From the NCBI GenBank assembly GCA_012517065.1, contig JAAYVR010000180.1:1-43404 (forward strand): DNA of 43,404 nt, given 5' to 3'. Each line of letters starts with the position of its first letter. Positions within the stretch are counted from its first letter, which is position 1. The notes under the pieces were generated by a model. That model was not told the origin of the DNA and searched no databases. It saw nothing but the letters and a program-made list of their open reading frames with translations. Source of the DNA: Verrucomicrobiota bacterium (lineage in GTDB: Bacteria > Verrucomicrobiota > Verrucomicrobiia > Limisphaerales > J093). Shown here piece by piece: positions 1 to 12,716 of the stretch. Made by a program: the position numbers and the translations under genes.

Positions 1-125
1 CGGTCAAACGCCGTCCCAAGCCCTTTCCCCTCCTCAACAAACCACGGTGTCAATTCAGAGAAATCCCGCACCGCAACCGTTACTGGAAAAACAACCCGCG
101 AAAATCAAGGGCCTAATCTTAGCGA

Positions 126-150
126 CATTCGGGACAGACACAGTGTTTTT
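126..150 (+). repeat. Degenerate copy of the GGGACAGACAC box
   Basis: The stretch contains GGGACAGACACAGTG, a decayed version of the box that recurs through the window (for example near 7430, 25039, 35820 and 43250). The rest of bases 1-158 shows no convincing gene on either strand. It is short, so a chance match cannot be ruled out. Confidence 0.4.
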
Positions 151-299
151 TCTCGGCGATGCTACGCACGCAGCCGTTAGAAAGCAGCAGGGGCACTTTG
201 GGAAAGTTGGGGCTTGACTACCATACCTTTGTCTGGTGGGGTCTTAAGCGGCATAAGGAGGTTTGGTTCCTCTCGGTGCCTAGAAAGAGCGTCCTTGTT

Positions 300-3200
300 A
301 TGTGCAACCGCGGCCCAAAGACCAGCTTGTTTTCGTTGTTGTCACTGTTACAGCTTCTCTGTGCATGTTTACTTCATGCTGCTGATGCTCGAGATAGCAT
401 TTTGGAAAAGGCCTTTCCGGGCGTTTTGCCGGGACGGACCGGCGTGAAACTGTCTGACAGTGATTTTGTTCCGATCAACCCGGCTTACGCATGGACACGA
501 GGCAACCCGAACCAGATCGAGGTTGTGTTCACTGCGCCTGTCGATCCGGTTTCGGCCACTGCCGTCGGCAACTACAGTGTGGATCCTGGCGCAAGCGTGC
601 TGCGAGCCGAGATGGGCATAGACGCTTACACAGTTGTGCTGACCACGACGACTTTGCCCGACACCATCGCGCACAGTTTGACTGTGGATCGTGTGAAAGA
701 CCGTTCTTCACCTGCGAACACAGTTCCGGCCAACTCGAGGGTTGCGATTCTCAAGGGCCAGGGCGTTATCACCCGGAGAGTGTTCAACGGCATAGGCGCG
801 AACTGGCTGGAAAGCCTGACCAACAACGTCAACTTCCCCAACAATCCGGACTTTGTGAGCTGGCCAGCCTCATTTGAGGTGCCAGCGAACCAGGGCGATT
901 ATTATGGAACTCAATTGATTGGTTACCTGCACCCGCCTGTGACAGGCGATTACATGTTTTACCTGTCTTCGGACAACCAGAGCGTGTTGTATTTGGGGCT
1001 GACTCGGGATCCATCGTCCAAGGTCGCCATTGCCACCGTGCCGGATTTCAGCTCTTATCGCCAATGGAACAAATACGCGAGCCAGCGGTCCGGGTACGTA
1101 CATCTCATTGCGGGGGAGTCATATTACATCGAAGCTTTGGCGGCTGAGTCTTTTGGGGAAGACCATCTTTCGGTTGCATGGCGCATGCGCGGCATGCCGG
1201 AGCCTGTTAATGGCGATCCTCCTATCCCTGGTGACTTTCTTTCATCGGTTACCCCTTCGGGGCCGGCTGGAGTGCTTGATCCGCCTCGTAACATCACGGT
1301 GCAGGAAGGGCAGACCGCGACATTTGCCGTGGTTCCCTCGGGAACACCGCCGTGGACATATCAATGGACACGCAACGGTTTTCCAATCCAGGGCGCCACT
1401 GGGAACAACCATGTCACGCCGGCTCTGAGCTTCGCGAACAACGGCGAGAAATACGCGGTGATTGTAGGCAACCGGTTCAGCAGCGTCACCAGTGTTGTGG
1501 CAACCGTGACGGTTGTGCCCGATCTAACTCCGCCTTCGTTGCTCGGTGTTTCTGGGAGCGCCACTTTGAACAAAGTCCGGCTCACGTTTTCGGAACGGTT
1601 GGACGCTGAATCGGCCACAAACACATGCAATTACTCGATCAGCGGCGGATTAAAGGTGTTGGATGCTTCGCTTTTGCCTGACGGCACGAACGTAGTGTTG
1701 ACGACCTCTCTTCAAACCAGCGGACAAACATATACGGTGATCATGACGGACATAGCCGATGCGGCCTCGGCTCGAAACCGCCTGTCAACGAGCACAACTT
1801 TCGCCGCATGGGTTCTCTGCAGAGGTTTTGTCCATACCGACGTGTTCAGTAACATCGGCGGGTGCGCTCTGACGGACCTGCTATTGAACCCTGCATTCCC
1901 CGATGCGTTCTCCGCTTCAGGCGAGCTCGCCACATTCGAGCGGCCATCGTTTGCGGACAACTACGGCCAGCGCATCAGCGGATGGCTGCTGCCACCGGTC
2001 ACCGGGTATTATTTCCTATACATTGCATCGGATGATCAGAGCGCGTTGTATTTCAGCCCGGACGAAGAACCCGCCAACAAGATGCTCGTTGCTTCGACAG
2101 CGGGCGCCACCGGCTGGCGGATCTACAATGCTTCAGCTTCCCAACGTTCCCAAGCTGTTTGGTTGGAGGCGGGGCGGAAATACTACATCGAAGCTTTGCA
2201 AAAGGAGTGCGCCGGCAACGATTATGTGAATGTGACGTGGCAACTGCCGGATCAGCCAGTGCCGGCCAACGGTGCGCCGCCAATCCCCGCAGCATATCTT
2301 TTGACGGCCGCCAATCCTGCGACCACATCGCTCGCATTCACGCGGCAACCTGAGAATGTCGTTGTCGAAGAATCCAACACTGCGACCTTCAGCGTTGCTG
2401 TCACCACGCAGTCGCCGCTTGTTTTCTATCAGTGGCAGCGCAACGGCATCGACGTTCTCGACGCCAACAGTTCAAATTATGTCACGCCGCGGCTGCTCCG
2501 GACCGATGAAGGCGCACAATATCGCTGCATTGTTGCCGTGCCCGGCATTTGTTTGACCAGCGCACCTGCCTCGGTGGTGGTAATCGCGGATGCTCAACCG
2601 CCGTCGGTTGTGTCGGCGGCCACGCTGTTTTGCAGCACTAACATTGGCGTTTGTTTCAGCGAGCTGATGGACTCGAAATCAACCGCTGATCCTGCAAACT
2701 ACACTTTGAGCATCCAGGGTCGGGTAATGACAGCGACACTCCGGTCTGGCGGACGCAGCGCAGCTTTGGGTGTCACCGCTATTGGTCATACGAATTATAC
2801 CGTGCAGGTCAGGAACCTCAATGATTACGCCGGCAATCCGATGCAACCCGCCTCGGTTCCCGTCGCCGTGCTGCCTCTTCAAAGCACAGACATCGGCGTT
2901 CCGGGCGATCCTCTAGAAAGAGGTTCGACGTTCACCTGCCGCGCATGGGACTTTGACGTTGAAGCTGGCGGGACAGATTTCTGGGGGACCGGCGATCGCG
3001 GCCATTTTGTCTATCAAACCGTTGAAGGCGACTTCGACGTCGCAGTTCGAGTCGAACAGTATGCCGGAGCCAACACTTACAGCAGAGCCGGCCTGATGGC
3101 GCGCGAAAGCCTCGACACAAGCGCAAGAATGGTCAATGTAACAATGTTCCCGACCACAGGCGCGAACCGGTATGAAGCACACTGGCGGACGACTGTCGGC

Positions 3201-6200
3201 GGCAACACGGGCGGGTGGCCCGGCCCATACCAGTACGGTTTTCCGGGTGTTGGTGTGCCACTGCCAAACGCATGGGTTCGTCTCACACGGACGAATGATG
3301 TGTTCACCGCGTTTGCGTCAAATGACGGGACAAACTGGGTGCAGTTTTCACAAACCACATTCGCTTTGCCTGCTCGATTGCATGTTGGCATGGCCACTTC
3401 GGCCCAGAACAATTCCGCCGGCGCAGTCGTCAGGGTTTCGTATCGTGACTACCGATTGCTTGGCGCAACGATAACGCCTGCGCTCCTTGATCTTGCCATT
3501 AAGAGGGCCATCGACCCGCCATCGGCTTTCGCCTTGGACAACGTTTATCAGTCTTTGCCCACCGGCGCGCAGGTTCTGGATATGGCCGCCACCTCGACGC
3601 GATCTGCATCGTTCCACGTCAGAGTCCAAAATGACACCCCTTCGCCGCAGTCTCCTGTGCTCCGTGCAGTCGAGGAAAACAACACCGGTTGGACTGCCAT
3701 TTACAGGCAGGGCGGCAGCAACATCACCGCAGCGATCACAAGCCCCACCGGCCACACGATCGAAAACCTGCCTGTGAACGGGACGGAGTTGATTGAAGTG
3801 GAACTCCGGCCCGTGGACCGCATCGTCGGCGCGTCGAGAATGAGCACAACGATCAGTGTCGCCGGAGACCGTAACGCGGGTTTTCGCTCTGATACCGTTC
3901 GTGCCGAAGCCATAAACGAGGTCGGTTTCCAGCCTGACTTGATGGTGCGTGGCATCGACGATGTTCTTTACATTGGCGAGGGCATATACAATCTGACCGG
4001 CGCTGACCAGACACGGCACATTCAACTCACGCCTTGCGGACCGGCGGCTTTTGCAGTGCGCCTGCTGAACGCGGGCAACATCACCAACACTTTCATTCTC
4101 ACAGCCAAAGCAGGCGACTCCGGATGGTCGGTTCGTTACTTCGACGGTTTGACCAGCACAAACGATCTGACGGCCGATTTGACCGGGGCTGGCGTTTACG
4201 TGACGCTGAATCCGGGGGCGTCGTGGGAAACTCGCGTCGTCGTCGATGCGCTTCCAATCCCGGGCGGTTCTGCCAGCGCCAGTTTCAATGTCACGGCCCG
4301 ATCGACCGCGAACACGACCCGGGCAGATGTTGTTGTGCTGTCTGTTCAACGGCCGCCGTCATCGCTGGTCCCAATGCGCGCCGTCTATGCGTCGGGCGAG
4401 GACTTCGCCATGGGCACGATGATAGGCACCACTGCGGGCGATGGCATGTTGACACTTCAAGATCGATCGGTGACACGCCCGTTCATCTGGGTGCCGAATT
4501 CGAACGAAGGCACCGTGTCCAAGGTTGACACGCGGACCGGGAACGAACTCGGGCGCTACCGCGTGTGTCCGGTGGGGGTTACGGGCAATCCATCGCGCAC
4601 TACTATTGACCAATACGGCAATTGCTGGGTTGCAAACCGGCAGTCAGGAACTGCGGTCAAGATCGGGCTTATCGAAGCCGGCGAATACATCGACAGAAAC
4701 GGCAACGGCCAGGCTGACACGTCTCGGGACATCGACGGAGATGGCAATATCACCGGCAGCGAGATTCTGCCATGGGGCCAGGACGAATGCGTGTTGTTCG
4801 AGGTTGTGGTGATCCCGGGCAAAGAAGGTGTGTTTGCGCCGGGCACATTCTCGGGCGGTTACGCAAACGATTATTGGAATCCGGGCCCGCGCGGGATGGC
4901 GATAGATTCTCGTGGCAACCTTTGGTGCGGCACGTGGGGTACGATGAAGTACTACTACATCGACGGCACTACCGGCGCCATACTCAAGACCGTTGATGTG
5001 GCCAGCCCGGTTCAGCACCATCCTTACGGTGCTGTGATTGACTCGCACGGCAAGCTGTGGTCCTCAGGGTACAACGACAACGTGGCGCTAAACAATCTGT
5101 TGCTTCTGGAACCTGATACAGGCTCGATCACCAACTTCAACCTCGGCCACCAGACATACGGGCTCGGCATCGACCGCCAGGATCATCTCTATGTGGCAGG
5201 CTTCAACAATTCCGTCCTCACACGAATGAATGTCGTCACGCTAACTCGTGACTGGACAATCAGTGCGCCATACCAAAGCAGGGGTGTGGCTGTCACCGAC
5301 GACGGTGATGTGTGGGTCGCCAATTCGGCTGGTGGCACGGTGACAAGGTATTCGAATGACGGCGTTTACAAGACAACCATCACTGTTGGTAACACTCCCA
5401 CAGGCGTGTCGGTTGACGCAGATGGAAAGGTCTGGGTCGTCAACAACGGCGACGAATACATCAAACGCATCGATCCCAACACCGATACCATCACGCTCTC
5501 AAAGAGAATCATCGGTGGCACTCATTACGGGTACAGCGACATGACCGGCGTGATCGCGCGCAACACCACAACACGCTTTGGCACATGGACGGTCACTCAC
5601 GACGCGCTCGTTGAACTCACCCAGTGGGGCACTGTCGCATGGACTGCCATAGACCCGGCAGGCGACGGCGTGCGTGTCCGCGTGCGCAGTGCAAATCTCT
5701 GCGAGCAATGGTCGGCATGGGAAACTGCAACAAACGGTGTTCCGCTTGCAGCAACGCCGCCCGGTAGGTTCCTGCAGATTGAGGTTGCTTTGTCCGCGCG
5801 CGTGGGTGACACACCGCCAATGTTGTTGGATTTGACGGCTGACCCTCTGCCGCGCCGGACGGCGGACCTCGCTGTCACATTGAACGGTCCGTTCGGGCCG
5901 TTCACAAACGACCATTTGGCATCTTGGACAATTGCGGTCTCGAACCGCGGTCCAAACGACGCCCGCGGCGTTGTTTTGACAAACTGGTTCCCGGCCAACC
6001 TGACTCTTCTTTCGGTGACAAACTCGGAAGGAATACTGGTCCAGACCGCCGGTGCGGTCCGGGTCGATGTCGCCGAGCTCAAGAGCGGCGCCGGATTCAC
6101 ATCGATAGTCACCGGCGTTTGGAATACGGCTGGGCAATTCACAAACATTGCGGCCGTGTCTCACTTCGAGCAAGACCCTGCTTTGTCCAACAACTCGGCA

Positions 6201-7067
6201 AGTTCAACTGGGTTCGTGAACGTCAATCCTTGCGTAGCTCCGCCGGACGGGCTGATCGGCTGGTGGCCGGCCGAAGGCGATGCCAACGATCTGGCTGGAT
6301 CATACAACGGCGTGCTGGTGAACGGAGCCACCTTTGCACAGGGCAGATCAGGCCTTGCTTTCGCTTTTAGCGGGAACAACGCGTACGTCGATTTGGGCCG
6401 TGTTTCACCGGGCACAAGATGGAGCCTCGAGGCATGGGTGAATCTGTCTTCGGTGCCGTCGGGGCGCCGAGCGATTTTTGGATGCCACGCCGACTGCCGC
6501 GACTGGAGCCTCGTATGCAACGAGGGCGTTTTCGGTGTGAACATTGGCAGGGGTAGTTGCGTTGCAATAGTCAGTTCCGGCGTAAAAGCCGTTGCCAACA
6601 CATGGTATCATCTGGTCGGAACATACGACGGCACAAATGGCACAATCTACGTCGATGGAGTGGCGCGCAACTCGGAACAGGGCGCGATCAACTATGTAGG
6701 CAGTTCGAGTGGATTGCGAATAGGCGGCAGTGTTTGTTGTGGAGAGTATATTGCTGGCCTTGTCGATGAAGCTTCGCTGTACAATCGGGCGCTCACACCC
6801 GCCGAAGTTTTCGCTCTGTACGACGCCGGCAAATCTGGTAAATGCAAGCCGCTGGGCGCTCCGACACTCAACATCACCTTGGTCGAGCCAGGGGTTTGTC
6901 GATTGTCATGGCCGGCTGCGGCCTCAGGGTACAGGCTCGAGTTTGCACCCGACCTGGGTGCACAGTGGCAGTCAGTGCCAGGCACACCGGTCGTTCAAGG
7001 CACTGAACTGGTTCTGCCTGTGCCAACCGCGGGTGTAACCAGGTTCTTCAGACTGACAAAACCTTAG
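300..7067 (+). CDS. Giant secreted multidomain protein (PA14, Ig-like, propeller, DUF11, LamG)
   Basis: A protein of about 2255 residues, probably exported and acting at the cell surface or outside, perhaps in glycan binding or adhesion; no catalytic domain was recognised. The ATG at 300 is preferred over one at 159 because it begins a Sec signal peptide (MCNRGPK, then a Leu-rich core ending near LLHAADA). In base positions: SbsA-like Ig about 440-770; a first PA14 about 780-1250; an Ig-like domain about 1285-1515; an SbsA-like Ig about 1530-1800; a second PA14 about 1815-2330; further Ig-like domains to 2880; a laminin-G/DUF1349-like domain about 2930-3470; an NHL/Vgb-type propeller about 4480-5530, containing a dockerin-like Asp-rich insert (DRNGNG, DIDGDGN) at 4690-4770; DUF11 about 5866-6220; LamG about 6240-6835. 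The final beta domain (6860-7067, ending FFRLTKP) resembles the end of the protein at 31726-32931. Individual domain names are motif-based; the secreted mosaic nature is certain. Confidence 0.9.
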   Translation: MCNRGPKTSLFSLLSLLQLLCACLLHAADARDSILEKAFPGVLPGRTGVKLSDSDFVPINPAYAWTRGNPNQIEVVFTAPVDPVSATAVGNYSVDPGASVLRAEMGIDAYTVVLTTTTLPDTIAHSLTVDRVKDRSSPANTVPANSRVAILKGQGVITRRVFNGIGANWLESLTNNVNFPNNPDFVSWPASFEVPANQGDYYGTQLIGYLHPPVTGDYMFYLSSDNQSVLYLGLTRDPSSKVAIATVPDFSSYRQWNKYASQRSGYVHLIAGESYYIEALAAESFGEDHLSVAWRMRGMPEPVNGDPPIPGDFLSSVTPSGPAGVLDPPRNITVQEGQTATFAVVPSGTPPWTYQWTRNGFPIQGATGNNHVTPALSFANNGEKYAVIVGNRFSSVTSVVATVTVVPDLTPPSLLGVSGSATLNKVRLTFSERLDAESATNTCNYSISGGLKVLDASLLPDGTNVVLTTSLQTSGQTYTVIMTDIADAASARNRLSTSTTFAAWVLCRGFVHTDVFSNIGGCALTDLLLNPAFPDAFSASGELATFERPSFADNYGQRISGWLLPPVTGYYFLYIASDDQSALYFSPDEEPANKMLVASTAGATGWRIYNASASQRSQAVWLEAGRKYYIEALQKECAGNDYVNVTWQLPDQPVPANGAPPIPAAYLLTAANPATTSLAFTRQPENVVVEESNTATFSVAVTTQSPLVFYQWQRNGIDVLDANSSNYVTPRLLRTDEGAQYRCIVAVPGICLTSAPASVVVIADAQPPSVVSAATLFCSTNIGVCFSELMDSKSTADPANYTLSIQGRVMTATLRSGGRSAALGVTAIGHTNYTVQVRNLNDYAGNPMQPASVPVAVLPLQSTDIGVPGDPLERGSTFTCRAWDFDVEAGGTDFWGTGDRGHFVYQTVEGDFDVAVRVEQYAGANTYSRAGLMARESLDTSARMVNVTMFPTTGANRYEAHWRTTVGGNTGGWPGPYQYGFPGVGVPLPNAWVRLTRTNDVFTAFASNDGTNWVQFSQTTFALPARLHVGMATSAQNNSAGAVVRVSYRDYRLLGATITPALLDLAIKRAIDPPSAFALDNVYQSLPTGAQVLDMAATSTRSASFHVRVQNDTPSPQSPVLRAVEENNTGWTAIYRQGGSNITAAITSPTGHTIENLPVNGTELIEVELRPVDRIVGASRMSTTISVAGDRNAGFRSDTVRAEAINEVGFQPDLMVRGIDDVLYIGEGIYNLTGADQTRHIQLTPCGPAAFAVRLLNAGNITNTFILTAKAGDSGWSVRYFDGLTSTNDLTADLTGAGVYVTLNPGASWETRVVVDALPIPGGSASASFNVTARSTANTTRADVVVLSVQRPPSSLVPMRAVYASGEDFAMGTMIGTTAGDGMLTLQDRSVTRPFIWVPNSNEGTVSKVDTRTGNELGRYRVCPVGVTGNPSRTTIDQYGNCWVANRQSGTAVKIGLIEAGEYIDRNGNGQADTSRDIDGDGNITGSEILPWGQDECVLFEVVVIPGKEGVFAPGTFSGGYANDYWNPGPRGMAIDSRGNLWCGTWGTMKYYYIDGTTGAILKTVDVASPVQHHPYGAVIDSHGKLWSSGYNDNVALNNLLLLEPDTGSITNFNLGHQTYGLGIDRQDHLYVAGFNNSVLTRMNVVTLTRDWTISAPYQSRGVAVTDDGDVWVANSAGGTVTRYSNDGVYKTTITVGNTPTGVSVDADGKVWVVNNGDEYIKRIDPNTDTITLSKRIIGGTHYGYSDMTGVIARNTTTRFGTWTVTHDALVELTQWGTVAWTAIDPAGDGVRVRVRSANLCEQWSAWETATNGVPLAATPPGRFLQIEVALSARVGDTPPMLLDLTADPLPRRTADLAVTLNGPFGPFTNDHLASWTIAVSNRGPNDARGVVLTNWFPANLTLLSVTNSEGILVQTAGAVRVDVAELKSGAGFTSIVTGVWNTAGQFTNIAAVSHFEQDPALSNNSASSTGFVNVNPCVAPPDGLIGWWPAEGDANDLAGSYNGVLVNGATFAQGRSGLAFAFSGNNAYVDLGRVSPGTRWSLEAWVNLSSVPSGRRAIFGCHADCRDWSLVCNEGVFGVNIGRGSCVAIVSSGVKAVANTWYHLVGTYDGTNGTIYVDGVARNSEQGAINYVGSSSGLRIGGSVCCGEYIAGLVDEASLYNRALTPAEVFALYDAGKSGKCKPLGAPTLNITLVEPGVCRLSWPAAASGYRLEFAPDLGAQWQSVPGTPVVQGTELVLPVPTAGVTRFFRLTKP

Positions 7068-7480
7068 CGGCTTGGCGAGGCTTCGCCTCAGACCGACCAA
7101 CCATGCGGTGCAATAATGCCGCACTGGAACACGCCCCTATCGGTGCATGGCACGCCTTACTCAAATGTGACCGATCCGCGGCTACATCGTCCCTTGGCGA
7201 CCGAATGCCGCGGCAAATGAGGTGATTGAGCACACGCCGCCTGCCACTCACGCTCATCCAAAAAGGACGCAAATAGGGTGACAGGCACTTTGTGTGGGTG
7301 CGGACCCAAATAGGGTGACAGGCTCGATGTTTGGGTCTTGCCCCCTGATTGCGGCATGGCCTGCAGATTGTCCCTTGTTTCAATCCGCGGCTGCCCAAAT
7401 CTGCAGAGAAGCCCTCGGACACGGATATGGGGACAGACACAATGTTTCGGCGTCATGCCGATATGGGGACAGGCACGTTA
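7065..7480 (+). repeat. Composite dispersed repeat, copy R1
   Basis: This gap follows the giant gene and holds no convincing gene. It aligns, with interruptions, to about 35240-35600. Shared blocks in order are CCTCAGACCGACC...ATGCGGTG, then CCCTTGGC..CGAATGCC, then the AAATAGGGTGACAGGC box (two copies here, at 7271 and 7308), then GATTGCGGCATGGCC...ATTGTCCCTTG, then ATATGGGGACAGACAC (7426). A second GGGGACAGGCAC box ends near 7476. About 28 bases ending in GATATGGGGACAG (from about 7445) recur identically near 19406. Confidence 0.85.
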
Positions 7481-7582
7481 TTTGTGGTGTGCGGGGAGAG
7501 TCAGCTCTGGTTACGCCCGATTATATAAACGGCAAGGCGCGCCATTCGTGGCGCGCCGGAGCTGTGACAGACAGTTTTGTCG

Positions 7583-7668
7583 TTTCCGCGTAAGCGGGGA
7601 ACTCTAACCGCGATCGGTTGCCCTTCGCATGCGGCGACGCCGCGCCTGTGGCTGTTAGAGTCCCGCTA
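7583..7668 (-). repeat. TTCCGC-hairpin repeat, copy 1
   Basis: Begins TTTCCGCGTAAGCGGGGAAC and ends GTTAGAGTCCCGC. Read on the minus strand it matches the tandem pair at 14126-14220 and 14268-14362: a GCGGGACTCTAAC end, a GCGCGGCGTCGCC-like middle and a TTCCGCGT..CGCGGAA end. No coding potential was seen. Confidence 0.7.
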
Positions 7669-7688
7669 TGTCTGATTTGCCGCCTCGG

Positions 7689-8792
7689 CTATTGCACCGG
7701 AGCGGACTGGACAGGCATGTCCGTTGATTCCACCTGCTGTCTTGGATTGATGTGTACCCACGTGGCCGTGGGAGGAACCGAATGCTTGTCAAGTGCACTC
7801 AGAAACTCCTCTCTTGGCAGTCCGTGGTACTCGGCAAATCGGTATCCAAAGATCTCCCGATATGCATTTGCAATTGTGGCGAAGGAACTTTCCAGCCCGG
7901 GATCGGAATGTGATTCCAAGGGTTCCGCGGAGTCTGAATCCTCGGGATCATCGTCCAGTGAAGGTGGGGTGCCAGTACGTTCCCAGCGGTCGATTCTGGA
8001 CCGTGCACGCAATGTGTTTTCTCTGTTATGTCGGAGGTCGGTCATCGACATGACATAGACCACTGCGTCGTTGAACAGGTCGGTTGAGAGCGGATCATAC
8101 CCGGCCAGAGTGTGGACCGTGGTCAGCAGATTACTGCAAGCCGCGGTTTCTTCCGGGGCAATCGTGCTCTGGAACGGAACTGCGTAGTGGTCTTCCATTG
8201 GCGCCAGCGGTCTCTTGGGGCCGGCGCTGTGATATGTCACTTCCAGCACGTTGCTTGCTGTATTCATGAACTCGCCGACTTTCAGAGCAGCCAGTGCGTT
8301 CGTGTAAACCACGTCCGCAATGTCAGGGTCCAGCTCGGGACAGATTCTGCATGCGTACGCATAGTCGCTCCTGAACAGCGTGGCTCCGTAACTCTGCAGC
8401 ACGGTGAGAATGCTGCTCGTCGGCGAGCATTCTTTGCTGACGGATTCCACGACGCGCGTGACATTGTTCAGGCACATGAACGCCTGGCAGAGCGCGCGGC
8501 GTGTTTGCGGATCAAGAAACGGGTGGGACTGTCCGAGAAGCGCAGTGAAAAGCCGCGCTTCCGCCTCGTCCATCTCATTGTCAGCTTGCCCCGATCCTGC
8601 GGCACCCAGAAAGCCCATCATGCGCAGGAATGGGTGATGTGTTTTCTTGGCCGCGGGCTGTGCTTTGCCCTCGCCGCGTGCTAGCAAGGTTTTGTTTTGT
8701 TGGATGCCTTTCGAGATCAGAAACAGCATAAACACTGTTCCGGCGAACAAAACGAAGAACACCTTGGTTAATCCATGTTTTTCTGTTTTCAT
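7689..8792 (-). CDS. Hypothetical membrane-anchored protein
   Basis: A 367-residue protein that I do not recognise. One hydrophobic segment lies at residues 11-28 (VFFVLFAGTVFMLFLISK) behind a basic start, so it is probably inserted by its N-terminus with the bulk outside the cytoplasm. The remainder is soluble-looking, with a few Cys residues, an acidic stretch (SLDDDPEDSDSAE) about two thirds along and a Pro/Gln-rich tail. A good Shine-Dalgarno sequence, GAGGT, lies upstream of the ATG. It starts 48 bases after the end of the gene at 8841-9647 on the same strand; the two are probably co-transcribed and may work together. The GC-rich codon usage resembles the neighbours, so there is no sign of recent transfer. 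Confidence 0.75.
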   Translation of the reverse strand: MKTEKHGLTKVFFVLFAGTVFMLFLISKGIQQNKTLLARGEGKAQPAAKKTHHPFLRMMGFLGAAGSGQADNEMDEAEARLFTALLGQSHPFLDPQTRRALCQAFMCLNNVTRVVESVSKECSPTSSILTVLQSYGATLFRSDYAYACRICPELDPDIADVVYTNALAALKVGEFMNTASNVLEVTYHSAGPKRPLAPMEDHYAVPFQSTIAPEETAACSNLLTTVHTLAGYDPLSTDLFNDAVVYVMSMTDLRHNRENTLRARSRIDRWERTGTPPSLDDDPEDSDSAEPLESHSDPGLESSFATIANAYREIFGYRFAEYHGLPREEFLSALDKHSVPPTATWVHINPRQQVESTDMPVQSAPVQ

Positions 8793-8840
8793 GTTGTTAC
8801 CTCGATGAATTTCTGTTTTGTAAAGTGGACATCACCGCGC

Positions 8841-9647
8841 TCAATAGTCTTTCCAGTCACCCACCCAGAGCAGTGGCGGGAAAGAATACTCATACTGGGG
8901 GATTGGCATTTTGACGGTTACCGTTCCCGAGTCTCTCAACGGAATCGGATTGGACCTGATTTTGGTTGACTGCTGCATGAAATTTATTTGAGCGCAATTG
9001 CACTGGTGACTCGTTGCATCACACTTCATGAAGGCAGTATAAGGTTCCTTGGGAGAGAAATAGCCCGTCTTTTTGACGGATGCGGCCCATACCTGGATCG
9101 AGAAATCTTCGAGCCTGTTGTATACGATCGGGGCCGTGGGGTTCAGAACACACGTATATGTTGTCCGTGAGAGGCTTGGGATGGATATTGATTCATGGTC
9201 AACTTCGCGCCACCGCCCGGTCTCCTGGTCGCGCGTTTCACTTGTGTAGAAAAACTCTCCAGTGTAGGGGTTGCGAATTGCCTGCCAATGTTGGCCGAAG
9301 TAGTTCGGCTTTCCCTGTTCCCTCTGCCCGTAGTACCCATAAACATACCGATCCCATCTGCCCAGAGCGCATGCCGGAGTGACTGTCGTTTCGCCGACGA
9401 GTGCGCCCATGGTGGATTTCAGCGTTTTGGCGAAACCAATATACGCATTTATGCTACTCAATGTCCCGGCTTTCAAGCCCAAGCTGAACAAGACCACAAT
9501 CGCTCCCGCCGACACCCTCCGGAGCACGGCGAATGCCTTTTTGCGTGAGCGGTTTGTGTTGACAACACGGTTCGGTTTTGTTTGTCCATTCGTGAGACTG
9601 GATTTTACTCCTTGTACTTCAGATAACTCTCTTGTTGTACGATTCAT
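8841..9647 (-). CDS. Hypothetical protein with one membrane segment
   Basis: A 268-residue protein of unknown function. A basic 42-residue N-terminus (RSRKK) precedes a hydrophobic stretch at about 46-60 (SAGAIVVLFSLGLKA), followed by a long soluble part rich in Tyr, Trp and Arg. A C-terminal patch (KCDATSHQCNC) holds three closely spaced Cys residues. The start is well supported: AGGAGG stands just upstream of the ATG. It is first of a two-gene minus-strand unit with 7689-8792. The pyruvate phosphate dikinase gene upstream is separated from it by a strong terminator, so this unit likely has its own promoter in 9650-9730. No family assignment is possible by eye. Confidence 0.75.
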   Translation of the reverse strand: MNRTTRELSEVQGVKSSLTNGQTKPNRVVNTNRSRKKAFAVLRRVSAGAIVVLFSLGLKAGTLSSINAYIGFAKTLKSTMGALVGETTVTPACALGRWDRYVYGYYGQREQGKPNYFGQHWQAIRNPYTGEFFYTSETRDQETGRWREVDHESISIPSLSRTTYTCVLNPTAPIVYNRLEDFSIQVWAASVKKTGYFSPKEPYTAFMKCDATSHQCNCAQINFMQQSTKIRSNPIPLRDSGTVTVKMPIPQYEYSFPPLLWVGDWKDY

Positions 9648-9730
9648 TTTTACCTCCTTGCAGGCCGGAATTTATCCAGATTTTTTGGCGTGTCAACAGC
9701 GGGAAGAGAGAAATCTCGAATTGAGATGTG

Positions 9731-9766
9731 CAAAAAGAAATGGCGCCGTTCGGATGAACGGCGCCA
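9731..9766 (-). terminator. Rho-independent terminator of ppdK
   Basis: GGCGCCGTTC and GAACGGCGCC form a perfect 10-bp stem (11 with the flanking T-A pair) around a 4-base loop at 9742-9765. On the minus strand it is followed by ATTTCTTTTTG. The TTGAGAT/AATCTCA flanks (9721-9727 and 9771-9777) could lengthen the stem. A second hairpin (GTGGCAC/GTGCCAC, 9782-9803) lies between it and the ppdK stop codon. Confidence 0.85.
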
Positions 9767-9814
9767 CCGGAATCTCAGTCAGTGGCACGCAATAGGGTGC
9801 CACATCGGATTAAA

Positions 9815-12610
<2,796 letters not shown>

Positions 12611-12716
12611 AGTCGATACCTTCTAAAAATTCAGCCGTGTTGTTCTCAACTCAGCGAAAGTCCCCAACCCTATCAGACAAAACCGACCTGTCAACGGCTG
12701 ACTTTTCATTTCCGGG

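Noticed and set aside
3348-4349. Minus-strand frame of 333 codons
   Set aside because: Antisense to the giant gene, Arg/Ala-rich composition of antisense translation.
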